From UMGS1470 sp051889215 (GTDB taxonomy: Bacteria; Bacillota; Clostridia; Christensenellales; UBA1242), in NCBI GenBank assembly GCA_051889215.1, contig JBJFDC010000007.1, positions 1 to 21,790 of the forward strand: a stretch of 21,790 nt of DNA, in the 5' to 3' direction. This document shows, piece after piece, positions 1-5,875 of the stretch. Below the pieces are notes generated by a model that had not been told where the DNA came from, ran no database searches, and was given only the letters and a program-made list of their open reading frames with translations. The first letter of the stretch is position 1, and the number at the start of each line of letters is the position of its first letter. A program made the position numbers and the translations under genes.

Positions 1-375
1 AACTCGCACGATGGAGTTTCTTTTCGGACAGCAAAATATGCGATAAAAAGTTATGTTCCAGTGCTCGGAGGATATCTTTCTGACGGACTTGATGTGATTT
101 TGACGAGCAGCATGCTTGTTAAAAACGCGGTTGGGGTGAGTGGAATGATATTGCTTTTTGCAACAATACTTGTGCCACTTGTCAAAATATGTGCATTCAT
201 CTTATGTCTCAAACTCACCGCAGCAATCCTTGAACCTGTTGCAGATTCAAAAATCGCAAACTTTGTTGGTGGAGTTAGCAAAACAATGAGCATGCTTGTC
301 GTCATGATTTTGGGTGTTAGTTTCATGTATATCATTTCCGCAGGTGTTTTGATGGCAACAGCCAATTTTGTTTAG
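1..375 (+). CDS. spoIIIAE: Stage III sporulation protein AE, C-terminal part (5' end outside window)
   Basis: The frame is open from base 1 (first residues NSHDGVSFRTAKYAIKSYVP) to a TAG at 373-375, so this is the last 124 codons of a gene that starts upstream. The segment DGVSFRTAKYAIKSYVPVLG and the following hydrophobic stretches (around ILTSSMLVKNAVGVSGMILL) are typical of the SpoIIIAE C-terminus, a polytopic membrane protein of the SpoIIIA-SpoIIQ channel joining mother cell and forespore during engulfment. An ATG-like start at the GTG of base 61 is not credible because the homology continues upstream of it. It is followed after 8 nt by spoIIIAF, the usual order. Identification rests on sequence recognition plus the downstream AF-AG-AH series. 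Confidence 0.93.
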   Translation, partial: NSHDGVSFRTAKYAIKSYVPVLGGYLSDGLDVILTSSMLVKNAVGVSGMILLFATILVPLVKICAFILCLKLTAAILEPVADSKIANFVGGVSKTMSMLVVMILGVSFMYIISAGVLMATANFV

Positions 376-383
376 GGGTGGAT

Positions 384-872
384 ATGAGCAGTTTTTCAGT
401 TTGGGTTTTGTCCATTGCGGGGATATGTGTGCTTTCTGTTTTGGTGGAATTGATTTTGCCAGATGGTCAAACTCGCAAATATATAAAAGCAATTTTTTCT
501 TTTTTTGTCATTATAGTCATTGTTTCGCCTCTTCCAAAACTCGTTAAAAATGGGGTTGACCTTGACAGCATCATCGCGGGAGATAACATCGGCATTCAGG
601 AAGATTTTATTTATCAGCTAAATCGCAACAAACTCGATTCCATCAGTTTGAATATCGAAAATGAACTCAAAGAACAGGGAATTGATGGGGTGAAAATCCT
701 TTTGTCTGCCAACATTTTTAGTTCGAAACTTGAGATTGAGGCCGTTTTTGTCGATTTATTTGAATTAGTAATACCAGACGATAAGCAGCATATAAATACT
801 CATGAAATCATAATCAAGACAATCAAAAAGCATATTGATATTGAAGAGGAGAATATTGTGTTCAATGAGTGA
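384..872 (+). CDS. spoIIIAF: Stage III sporulation protein AF
   Basis: This is a 162-residue protein with two N-terminal hydrophobic segments (about residues 4-22 and 32-50) flanking the motif LPDGQTRKYIKAIFSFF, the hallmark of SpoIIIAF. A variable, partly charged soluble tail follows. It is a membrane component of the SpoIIIA complex made in the mother cell. I prefer ATG 384 because AGGGG at 374-378 sits 5 nt before it. An in-frame GTG at 378 would add two residues but would lie inside that Shine-Dalgarno sequence. The stop codon overlaps the start of spoIIIAG by 8 nt, implying translational coupling within the operon. Confidence 0.9.
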   Translation: MSSFSVWVLSIAGICVLSVLVELILPDGQTRKYIKAIFSFFVIIVIVSPLPKLVKNGVDLDSIIAGDNIGIQEDFIYQLNRNKLDSISLNIENELKEQGIDGVKILLSANIFSSKLEIEAVFVDLFELVIPDDKQHINTHEIIIKTIKKHIDIEEENIVFNE

Positions 873-1434
873 TGAAAAGAAAGGCATTTTTTCAAATTCA
901 AAACTATTTCAAAAAATCAAAGGTGTTAAGCATCTTGAAATAGTTGCCATTGTCGTTCTTCTTGCGATTGCTCTTTTGATTTACTTCAGTTTTTTCTCAA
1001 CAAAAAAATCTGAAGAGGTGGTTTCGACATCGGCAAAAACAAGCATGTCAGATTATGCTCAAGAACTTGAAACAAAACTTTCATCAGTGCTTTCAAAAGT
1101 GAAAAATGCTGGAACTGTTAGCGTGATGATTACATTTGATGGAAGTCCGACTTATGTTTATGCGACCGATGAAAATCAAAAGACGAACAAGGTGACAAAT
1201 GGGGCGACTGAGACTTCGACTTCGCAGACTTCAAGTTCACCAATTCTTGTTGAAATCAATGGAGAAAAGCAGCCGTTGGTCTGCCAAGAAATACTTCCGG
1301 ACATAAAAGGTGTGCTGATTGTGAGTTCTGGGGCGGAAGATGTGTCGGTGCGTTTGGAACTTCAAAGAGCCGCTCAAACAATTCTTAATGTGCCAACCAC
1401 TAGTATTGAAATACTGGTTGGAAATAAAAAATAA
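865..1434 (+). CDS. spoIIIAG: Stage III sporulation protein AG
   Basis: This is a 189-residue protein with a short basic N-terminus, one membrane segment (about residues 23-45, IVAIVVLLAIALLIYFSFF) and a soluble domain. In that domain YAQELETKLSSVLSKVKNAG and the C-terminal DIKGVLIVSSGAEDVSVRL followed by LNVPTTSIEIL match the ring-building motif of SpoIIIAG. SpoIIIAG forms a large ring in the intermembrane space of the developing spore. Between the two conserved blocks is a Ser/Thr-rich insert (about residues 110-130). The start at ATG 865 has AAGAGGAG 12 nt upstream. TTG codons at 856 and 835 are in frame, but 856 is too close to the Shine-Dalgarno sequence and 835 would extend into less typical sequence. 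Confidence 0.92.
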   Translation: MSDEKKGIFSNSKLFQKIKGVKHLEIVAIVVLLAIALLIYFSFFSTKKSEEVVSTSAKTSMSDYAQELETKLSSVLSKVKNAGTVSVMITFDGSPTYVYATDENQKTNKVTNGATETSTSQTSSSPILVEINGEKQPLVCQEILPDIKGVLIVSSGAEDVSVRLELQRAAQTILNVPTTSIEILVGNKK

Positions 1435-1448
1435 AAGGAGATTTTATT

Positions 1449-1922
1449 ATGCTGAGCAAAAAGAAAAAATTTTTGATTTTGGGCATCATGGTTGTGCTTT
1501 TGGGTGTCACCGCTTATCTTAATGTTGCGCTCAACAACAAGGTTGTTGACACAACAAGCAACACTGTGACAACTGCATCATTTTTTGCAACATATCGCAA
1601 CGACAGACAAACGACAAGGGACCAAGAGATTGCCTACTACGATGCAATCATTTCAAGTGAGACAACAAGTGCTGAAAACAAAGCCGAGGCAGAAGCAAAA
1701 CGCTTGGAACTCGTTGCACAAATGGAAAAAGAACTAATCATGGAGAACCTAATAAAAGCAAAAGGGTTTGCTGATGTTATTGTGACAAATTCATCAGACA
1801 GCATCAATGTTGTTGTCAAAAGTGCAGAACTTCAGGCAACAGAAGTTGCACAAATTGTTGGAGTTGTGCAAGAACAGACAAAAGCAGACATTGATAATAT
1901 CAAAATTATTCCAGTTGAATAA
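1449..1922 (+). CDS. spoIIIAH: Stage III sporulation protein AH
   Basis: This is a 157-residue protein with a lysine-rich N-terminus, a single membrane anchor (residues 8-28) and a periplasm-like domain. It carries the family block SFFATYRNDRQTTRDQEIAY, a helical charged middle and the C-terminal segment that in SpoIIIAH binds forespore SpoIIQ. The length is shorter than the Bacillus protein (about 218 aa) because the linker after the anchor is short. The ribosome-binding site AAAGGAGA lies just before ATG 1449, 14 nt after spoIIIAG ends. It closes the spoIIIA operon. No hairpin terminator follows; the next promoter begins at the first base after the stop codon. Confidence 0.93.
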   Translation: MLSKKKKFLILGIMVVLLGVTAYLNVALNNKVVDTTSNTVTTASFFATYRNDRQTTRDQEIAYYDAIISSETTSAENKAEAEAKRLELVAQMEKELIMENLIKAKGFADVIVTNSSDSINVVVKSAELQATEVAQIVGVVQEQTKADIDNIKIIPVE

Positions 1923-1951
1923 TTGCATTAAATAAATATCTGTGTTATAAT
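1923..1951 (+). promoter_or_regulatory. Vegetative-type promoter for asp23
   Basis: TTGCAT (1923-1928), a 17-nt spacer and TATAAT (1946-1951) preceded by TG one base upstream give an extended -10. Predicted transcription start is about 1958, just ahead of the GGAG ribosome-binding site (1959-1962). It separates asp23-nusB-xseAB from spoIIIA expression. The same layout recurs before the OLE RNA (4219-4247). Confidence 0.75.
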
Positions 1952-1968
1952 CTTAATCGGAGAATATT

Positions 1969-2355
1969 ATGAGAGATAATAACATAGATGTTGAATATCA
2001 AAACAAGGGCAGCATAACCTGCAACAAAAATATTCTTTTGTCGATTATTAATCTCGCGACAAAAGAAATCAGCGGGGTGTCTTGTTTGTCCCATGACAAC
2101 TATTCTTGGTTTAAAAGATTGTTCAAAAGAAACTCCTTTGGGGGCGTAAAAATAAAATTCAATCAATCAGGTGCAATTTTGGTTGACGTTTATATCAGTG
2201 TGTATTTTGGATATAGCGTTCCAGATGTTGCGTTCCGTGTTCAAGAAAACATAAAAAACGGAATTGCTGCAATGATTGATATGAAAACTGCAAAAGTCAA
2301 TGTTCATGTGATAGGTGTGGACTTTACAAAGGAAGACTCCTATAACTTGGCATAA
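1969..2355 (+). CDS. Asp23/Gls24 family envelope stress response protein
   Basis: This 128-residue protein begins with the family pattern 'NKGSITCNKNILLSIINLATKEISGV' in spirit: an early G-x-I/V segment, a hydrophobic helix, then TKEISGVSCL. It ends with the amphipathic VQENIKNGIAAMI followed by KVNVHVIGVDF, both typical of Asp23/YqhY proteins. Members are small cytoplasmic proteins, several membrane-associated, linked to cell-envelope homeostasis. YqhY of Bacillus sits at this same place before nusB and affects acetyl-CoA carboxylase. The insert SHDNYSWFKRLFKRNSFGG replaces the usual Gly-rich loop. The start at ATG 1969 follows GGAG by 6 nt. A terminator follows the gene. Confidence 0.85.
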   Translation: MRDNNIDVEYQNKGSITCNKNILLSIINLATKEISGVSCLSHDNYSWFKRLFKRNSFGGVKIKFNQSGAILVDVYISVYFGYSVPDVAFRVQENIKNGIAAMIDMKTAKVNVHVIGVDFTKEDSYNLA

Positions 2356-2359
2356 TTTT

Positions 2360-2390
2360 AGTGCATTTTTCATAAATGCACTTTTTGTTT
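2360..2390 (+). terminator. Intrinsic terminator after asp23
   Basis: Perfect 9-bp stem AGTGCATTT (2360-2368) / AAATGCACT (2374-2382), loop TTCAT, then TTTTGTTT. It lies between asp23 and nusB. A TATACT at 2390-2395 overlaps its end, but no good -35 accompanies it, so nusB may depend on read-through or a weak promoter. Confidence 0.75.
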
Positions 2391-2408
2391 ATACTTTGAG
2401 GGAATGAA

Positions 2409-2810
2409 ATGAGAAAATTAGCAAGAGAAATTTGTTTTGAGATGATATTTGAAATTTTGACAAGAGGCGAGTGTGAAATAAATCAACATACATTCGAACT
2501 TCTTTGCGAGCAAGAAAATGTTTTGAACGATGAGGACAAGCAGTTTGTTGTCAGAGTGGTTGACTCTTTCATTCAAAACAAAGACCAAATTTTGAACTCA
2601 ATATATGAAAAAGTGACTGGTTTTGCACCAGAGAGAATTTATCGAGTTGACCTTGCGCTCATTGGACTTGGACTGACTGAAATAAAATATGTTGGCGAGG
2701 TTGACAAAAAAGTTGTCATAAACGAAGTTGTTGAACTTGCAAAGAAATTTTCAAGTGAAAAAAGTCCAAAATTTGTAAACGGCGTGCTTTCGGCTTTGGT
2801 TGAGGGATAA
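2409..2810 (+). CDS. nusB: Transcription antitermination factor NusB
   Basis: At 133 residues this is the normal NusB length. All-helical RNA-binding protein that, with NusE (S10), joins RNA polymerase at boxA sequences of rRNA operons. The N-terminal KLAREICFEMIFE and the C-terminal VVINEVVELAKKFSSEKSPK followed by FVNGVLSAL are the family signatures. The ATG at 2409 is chosen over the out-of-frame ATG at 2404; GAGGG (2398-2402) is 6 nt upstream. xseA starts 2 nt after its stop, so nusB, xseA and xseB form one tight operon. This arrangement is standard in Bacillota, where folD is often also present but is absent here. Confidence 0.96.
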   Translation: MRKLAREICFEMIFEILTRGECEINQHTFELLCEQENVLNDEDKQFVVRVVDSFIQNKDQILNSIYEKVTGFAPERIYRVDLALIGLGLTEIKYVGEVDKKVVINEVVELAKKFSSEKSPKFVNGVLSALVEG

Positions 2811-2812
2811 GC

Positions 2813-4003
2813 GTGGAAAGAAAAGCACTGACTGTTAGTCAAGTTGGAACATATATAAAAAACATATTCGATGCGGAAGAAATGCTGCATGATATTGATG
2901 TTGTTGGCGAAATATCTGGGTTTTCAATAACCCGCGATATTGCCTATTTTTCATTGAAAGATGAAAATTCTCTTTTGTCATGCGTGCTATTTGGTGCGTC
3001 AAAATATTCCAACATAAAAAACGGCGATTCAGTCGTTGTGACGGGAACGCCTCGTTTTTATGTCAAAGGTGGAAGACTGAATTTTAATGCAACAAAAATT
3101 TTACCTTATGGGCAAGGTCTTTTGTTTAAACAATTTTTGGAACTCAAACAAAAACTCGAACTTGAGGGGCTGTTTGCGGCAGAACATAAAAAACCAATTC
3201 CAAAAAATGTAAAAACAATCGGCGTTGTCACAAGTGAAGGTGGGGCGGTTATTCAAGATATAATCAATGTTTCCACAAGACGCAATCCACAAATCAACAT
3301 TGTTCTATATCCGGTCAAGGTTCAGGGAAACAAGGCAGAAAATGAAATTGCAAAAGGAATTGAATTTTTTAGTTCTTATCCAAGTGTTGATGTTGTTGTT
3401 GTCGCCAGAGGTGGTGGCTCGATTGAGGACTTGCAACCATATAACACTGAAATTGTGGCGCGTGCGACTTATGCTTGTGAGAAGCCCATTGTTTCGGCAG
3501 TTGGGCATGAAACTGATTTCACAATCATTGATTTTGTCAGTGATTTGCGTGCTCCGACTCCATCTGCTGCGGCTGAACTTGTTTGTGAGAACAAAATGGA
3601 GCAAATCGACTTGTTGAAAAAATATTTGACAAATCTAAAAATTGCTGCGACGAGATTTATCACTGACAGACAAAGAAATTTTCAAATTCAGTGCATGAGA
3701 CTGGAAAAAGATAGTGAAACATTAATGTCTGTTGCCAAAGCGCAACTAACTTCAAAAATGTCAAGACTTCAAAGCGTTGTCCTTTCGGAATTGTCGGACC
3801 GAAACTATGCTTTGGGCATATTGCAAAAATCGCTTGAAAAACTCAATCCGTTGGCTGTTTTGGGAAGAGGATATGCAAAGGTTGAGGTTGATGGAATTGG
3901 TGTTGAGAGCGTTGAAAACATTGAAATCGGGCAAGAATTAACAACATATTTCAAAGATGGAAAAGTTGTGTCGCGTGCACAAAAAATTGAAAGGAGAAAC
4001 TGA
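2813..4003 (+). CDS. xseA: Exodeoxyribonuclease VII large subunit
   Basis: This 396-residue protein is the catalytic subunit of the enzyme that degrades single-stranded DNA to oligonucleotides. An N-terminal OB-fold (about residues 1-100) is followed by the catalytic domain with TSEGGAVIQDI (141-150), RGGGSIEDL (199-207) and GHETDFTIIDFVSDLRAPTP (231-250). A coiled-coil arm then binds XseB, and a short C-terminal strand ends the chain. The position usually occupied by Trp after GGGSIEDL is Gln (QPYN rather than WAFN), a mild departure. Starts at GTG 2813 with GAGGG 6 nt upstream. xseB begins one base after the stop. Confidence 0.96.
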   Translation: MERKALTVSQVGTYIKNIFDAEEMLHDIDVVGEISGFSITRDIAYFSLKDENSLLSCVLFGASKYSNIKNGDSVVVTGTPRFYVKGGRLNFNATKILPYGQGLLFKQFLELKQKLELEGLFAAEHKKPIPKNVKTIGVVTSEGGAVIQDIINVSTRRNPQINIVLYPVKVQGNKAENEIAKGIEFFSSYPSVDVVVVARGGGSIEDLQPYNTEIVARATYACEKPIVSAVGHETDFTIIDFVSDLRAPTPSAAAELVCENKMEQIDLLKKYLTNLKIAATRFITDRQRNFQIQCMRLEKDSETLMSVAKAQLTSKMSRLQSVVLSELSDRNYALGILQKSLEKLNPLAVLGRGYAKVEVDGIGVESVENIEIGQELTTYFKDGKVVSRAQKIERRN

Positions 4004-4004
4004 A

Positions 4005-4211
4005 ATGAGTTTTGAAGAACAAATAAAAGAATTGGAACAAATCATCGCAAAACTTGAAAATGGCACATCGCTTGAAGAAGGGATAAAACTTTTTGAAAGA
4101 GGAAGTGAATTATGTAAGTCTTGTTTTGAACAACTTGATGGCGCGAAAGGCAAAATCACAGTTATTCGCGATTCTTTGAATGGGTTCATTGAAGACAAGA
4201 TGTCAAATTAA
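4005..4211 (+). CDS. xseB: Exodeoxyribonuclease VII small subunit
   Basis: This 68-residue protein has the XseB pattern FEEQIKELEQIIAKLENG, LEEGIKLFERGSELCK and a Lys-rich C-terminus. It is a helical hairpin that decorates the XseA coiled coil. ATG 4005 is preferred to in-frame starts from 3957 because AAGGAG (3991-3996) is 8 nt upstream and homology begins here. In many Bacillota the next genes are ispA and dxs. Here the OLE promoter begins 7 nt downstream and neither gene is present. Confidence 0.95.
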   Translation: MSFEEQIKELEQIIAKLENGTSLEEGIKLFERGSELCKSCFEQLDGAKGKITVIRDSLNGFIEDKMSN

Positions 4212-4218
4212 AACTTAT

Positions 4219-4247
4219 TTGCATTAATTTTGAATCTATGTTATAAT
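4219..4247 (+). promoter_or_regulatory. Promoter of the OLE RNA-oapA unit
   Basis: TTGCAT (4219-4224), a 17-nt spacer and an extended -10 TGtTATAAT (TG at 4239-4240, hexamer 4242-4247). The predicted start, about 4254-4255, coincides with the 5' strand of a stem that pairs with the far end of the RNA (4800-4808), which supports this start point. Confidence 0.82.
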
Positions 4248-4253
4248 ATATAT

Positions 4254-4838
4254 TGTGGAGATGCAGTATTCTAGTCAGGCATTTCTATTTTGAGGACGAC
4301 AAAGCGTCGAAGGGCATATCTGTGAAGTTCCTTGTGCTGGCTTTGGTTGCCCAAACTGGGGCTGGTGCTGGGAGTTAAGATTTTTGGGCTATTGTTAATG
4401 GCATAACATGTTTGTCCCAGAAATCGTGGAGACTCAATATTGGTGACATTGTCACTGTTTGAGAAGAACCTGCAATGCGGTCACTGGCTGTGTGCAGTGT
4501 AGCCTGCCTTGAGTGGGGCATTGGGATTGAACGTCAACATTTTTTGCTAGTTGGCCAACAACAAAAGGTGTTGTTCATGAAATTTGTTCCTGCAAAAAAG
4601 GATAAGAAATAGAAACGCGTGTCAAGGAAAGCTTCTAGACTGTTGCGCAAAGCGCTTGTCCGCAGGGGATTATAGTGTGATTTAAGTGGCGATTCGGTGC
4701 AAGGGCTCAATTAAATGGAAACTGCTAACTCGGCGACGAGAAGTTTGGGCTTTGGGAAATCCAACCGAACCTATATCGCAAGGTTTATCTTGTGGGCTGT
4801 CTCCACAAATAAAATATTCCATGACGAAAGTCGTGTAA
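4254..4838 (+). ncRNA. ole: OLE RNA (Ornate Large Extremophilic noncoding RNA)
   Basis: About 585 nt with no convincing coding frame lie between xseB and the oapA-like gene. A strong promoter stands in front and the sequence is locally richer in G+C than its surroundings. The class is about 600 nt long and lies beside oapA within the xseB...argR-recN-spoIVB-spo0A neighbourhood, as here. Visible structure: a possible closing stem 4253-4261/4800-4808 (9 bp); a nested hairpin with CTCAA 4433-4437/TTGAG 4459-4463 around GTGAC 4443-4447/GTCAC 4451-4455; CTGGG 4368-4372/CCCAG 4416-4420; AACAACA 4557-4563/TGTTGTT 4569-4575; a CTCG-GCGA-CGAG tetraloop hairpin at 4729-4740; AACCT 4768-4772/AGGTT 4781-4785; and a CATGAC-GAAA-GTCGTG hairpin at 4820-4835. 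OLE RNA forms a membrane ribonucleoprotein with OapA and is linked to tolerance of cold, short-chain alcohols and Mg2+ stress in Halalkalibacterium (Bacillus) halodurans. The call rests on synteny, size and partner gene; I could not run a covariance model. The ends are estimates. Confidence 0.88.
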
Positions 4839-4848
4839 AAGGTTATAT

Positions 4849-5520
4849 ATGGAAAATGTTGAAAAACAAAGTGAATTGCCTCCGTCTCAAGAAAAGGGAC
4901 AGGAGGACGTCGGCTCTCGTGGGCCGTTAATTCAGGCAGAGGAAGAAAAAAAGAAAAAACACGAAAAGGTCAAGTCGCTCAAAAAAAAGAATAACGTTTG
5001 GCGCTGGCCAATAAGGATTTTGATAATAACTATTATTTTGTCTTTTTCTGTCACGGTGTTTTCTGAATTTGTTTTGTCGCGCACTGGAATTATTGTCTCG
5101 GTTGTTTTGCTCATTCCGTTGCTTCTCATTGCGGTTATCACCGACATGATTGGCGTTGCTGTTGCCGCGGCGGATATATATCCATTCAGGAGCATGGCGT
5201 CGCGAAAGGTTAGGGGAGCAAAAGAAAGCATATATCTGATTAAGAATGCCGAAAAAGTGTCGAGCATATGCAATGATGTGATTGGAGATGTATGTGGAAT
5301 CATAAGCGGTGCGATTGGCGCGAGCATAGTTCTCAAAATTGTGACCGAAAACATAACTGATATTGAACAAATATTTATTGCCGCGGCTGTGAGCAGTGTG
5401 ATTGCGGGACTAACAATATTTGGCAAAGCTGTGGCAAAAAGATTTGCAATCAACCAATCAACAAAAATCGTTTCGGCTTGTGGAAAATTTTTAAGCATAT
5501 TCACAAAAAAAATCAAATAG
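4849..5520 (+). CDS. oapA: OLE-associated membrane protein OapA
   Basis: This 223-residue protein has a highly charged Lys/Glu-rich cytoplasmic N-terminus (residues 1-50) and four predicted membrane segments (about 53-76, 81-107, 148-166, 174-193). Between segments 2 and 3 lies the basic loop ADIYPFRSMASRKVRGAKE, followed by a DxxxD motif (D143-VIG-D147). OapA is the dedicated membrane partner of OLE RNA, and a conserved DxxxD pair is functionally important in the characterised protein. Distant similarity of the PF-x-MA-x-KKV-G loop to DUF21/CNNM transport proteins has been the basis for ideas about Mg2+ homeostasis. ATG 4849 follows AAAAGG by about 7 nt, only 13 nt beyond the last OLE hairpin, so RNA and mRNA are probably co-transcribed. 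The unit ends in a strong terminator. Confidence 0.88.
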   Translation: MENVEKQSELPPSQEKGQEDVGSRGPLIQAEEEKKKKHEKVKSLKKKNNVWRWPIRILIITIILSFSVTVFSEFVLSRTGIIVSVVLLIPLLLIAVITDMIGVAVAAADIYPFRSMASRKVRGAKESIYLIKNAEKVSSICNDVIGDVCGIISGAIGASIVLKIVTENITDIEQIFIAAAVSSVIAGLTIFGKAVAKRFAINQSTKIVSACGKFLSIFTKKIK

Positions 5521-5535
5521 GCAAATCGGAATTTG

Positions 5536-5563
5536 AGAAGAGGGGAGTCCTCTTCTTTTTTTA
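5536..5563 (+). terminator. Intrinsic terminator of the OLE-oapA unit
   Basis: Perfect 8-bp stem AGAAGAGG (5536-5543) / CCTCTTCT (5549-5556), loop GGAGT, followed by a run of T. It starts 16 nt after the oapA stop codon. Confidence 0.92.
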
Positions 5564-5728
5564 TTCGACAAAAATTTTTCTTCCGTGTCTTCATTTATAA
5601 CTCCACAAAAAAATGAGAGAGGACACAAAAATGAGTGGGGGATATCAAAACGACCAGATGCATAAGCGCTTATATTTATAAATTCAAAAATTATACTTAT
5701 AAATATTATCATTTTTCATAAAAAAATA
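5564..5728. other. AT-rich intergenic stretch between oapA terminator and argR promoter
   Basis: No credible gene on either strand. A perfect 12-bp palindrome ATAAGCGCTTAT lies at 5662-5673. A 16-codon frame (ATG 5631 to TAA 5681) has an AGAGAGGA ribosome-binding-like sequence about 8 nt upstream, but there is no other support for translation. Together with 5729-5875 this makes about 310 nt without a gene between the terminator and argR. Confidence 0.5.
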
Positions 5729-5746
5729 TATGAATAAATATACAAA
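5729..5746. promoter_or_regulatory. Candidate ARG box upstream of argR
   Basis: TATGAATAAATATACAAA matches the 18-bp ArgR operator consensus (wNTGAATwwwwATTCANw) at every fixed position except one (ATTCA reads ATACA). It lies 6 nt upstream of the -35 element, where an ArgR hexamer could control argR itself. Autoregulation is common for this family; here it is inferred. Confidence 0.5.
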
Positions 5747-5752
5747 AATTGC

Positions 5753-5781
5753 TTGCATAAATATAAATCAAGATGTATAAT
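5753..5781 (+). promoter_or_regulatory. Promoter of argR-recN
   Basis: TTGCAT (5753-5758), a 17-nt spacer and TATAAT (5776-5781). The hexamers and spacing are the same as in the asp23 and OLE promoters, but without the TGn extension. Predicted start is about 5788, giving a leader of roughly 88 nt that contains the inverted repeats at 5801-5841. Confidence 0.75.
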
Positions 5782-5800
5782 AATCAAAAATTAACGAAAT

Positions 5801-5841
5801 GGGCATGAATATTCATAAATTTATAATTATGCATAATGCCC
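5801..5841. repeat. Paired palindromes in the argR leader (possible operator or leader hairpin)
   Basis: A 41-bp element is bounded by GGGCAT (5801-5806) and ATGCCC (5836-5841). It contains two perfect 12-bp palindromes, ATGAATATTCAT (5805-5816) and ATTATGCATAAT (5826-5837), whose centres are exactly 21 bp apart. That is the spacing of tandem ARG boxes, although the half-sites are not in the canonical register. It could also fold as a leader hairpin in the mRNA. Confidence 0.5.
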
Positions 5842-5875
5842 GCAATCCCTTTTGTGATAAGGGTTGGAGGAAAAA

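Noticed and set aside
3408..3450. Exonuclease VII large subunit with Gln in place of the common Trp after GGGSIEDL
   Set aside because: The key Arg, His and Asp residues are intact and this position varies among homologues, so it is not evidence of inactivity.
4254..4838. Other large RNA identities (tmRNA, RNase P RNA, SRP RNA, group II intron)
   Set aside because: The hallmark sequences are absent: no tmRNA tag frame with a tRNA-like end, no conserved RNase P core, no SRP GGAAGCAGCC loop, and no intron reverse transcriptase or domain V hairpin. The location beside oapA fits OLE.
4715..4930. A 71-codon open frame overlapping the 3' end of the OLE RNA and the start of oapA
   Set aside because: No ribosome-binding site, composition unlike its neighbours (Arg/Lys/Ser-rich) and it runs through several perfect RNA hairpins. 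It is an accidental frame across structured RNA.
4932..5594. A 220-codon frame on the minus strand opposite oapA
   Set aside because: Mirror frame of a hydrophobic, A/T-biased gene. No ribosome-binding site or recognisable protein motif, and it crosses the terminator at 5536-5563.
5631..5681. Possible 16-codon leader peptide with a Shine-Dalgarno-like AGAGAGGA
   Set aside because: Too short to judge, followed by the argR promoter rather than preceding a co-transcribed gene, and lying just after a strong terminator. No independent support.
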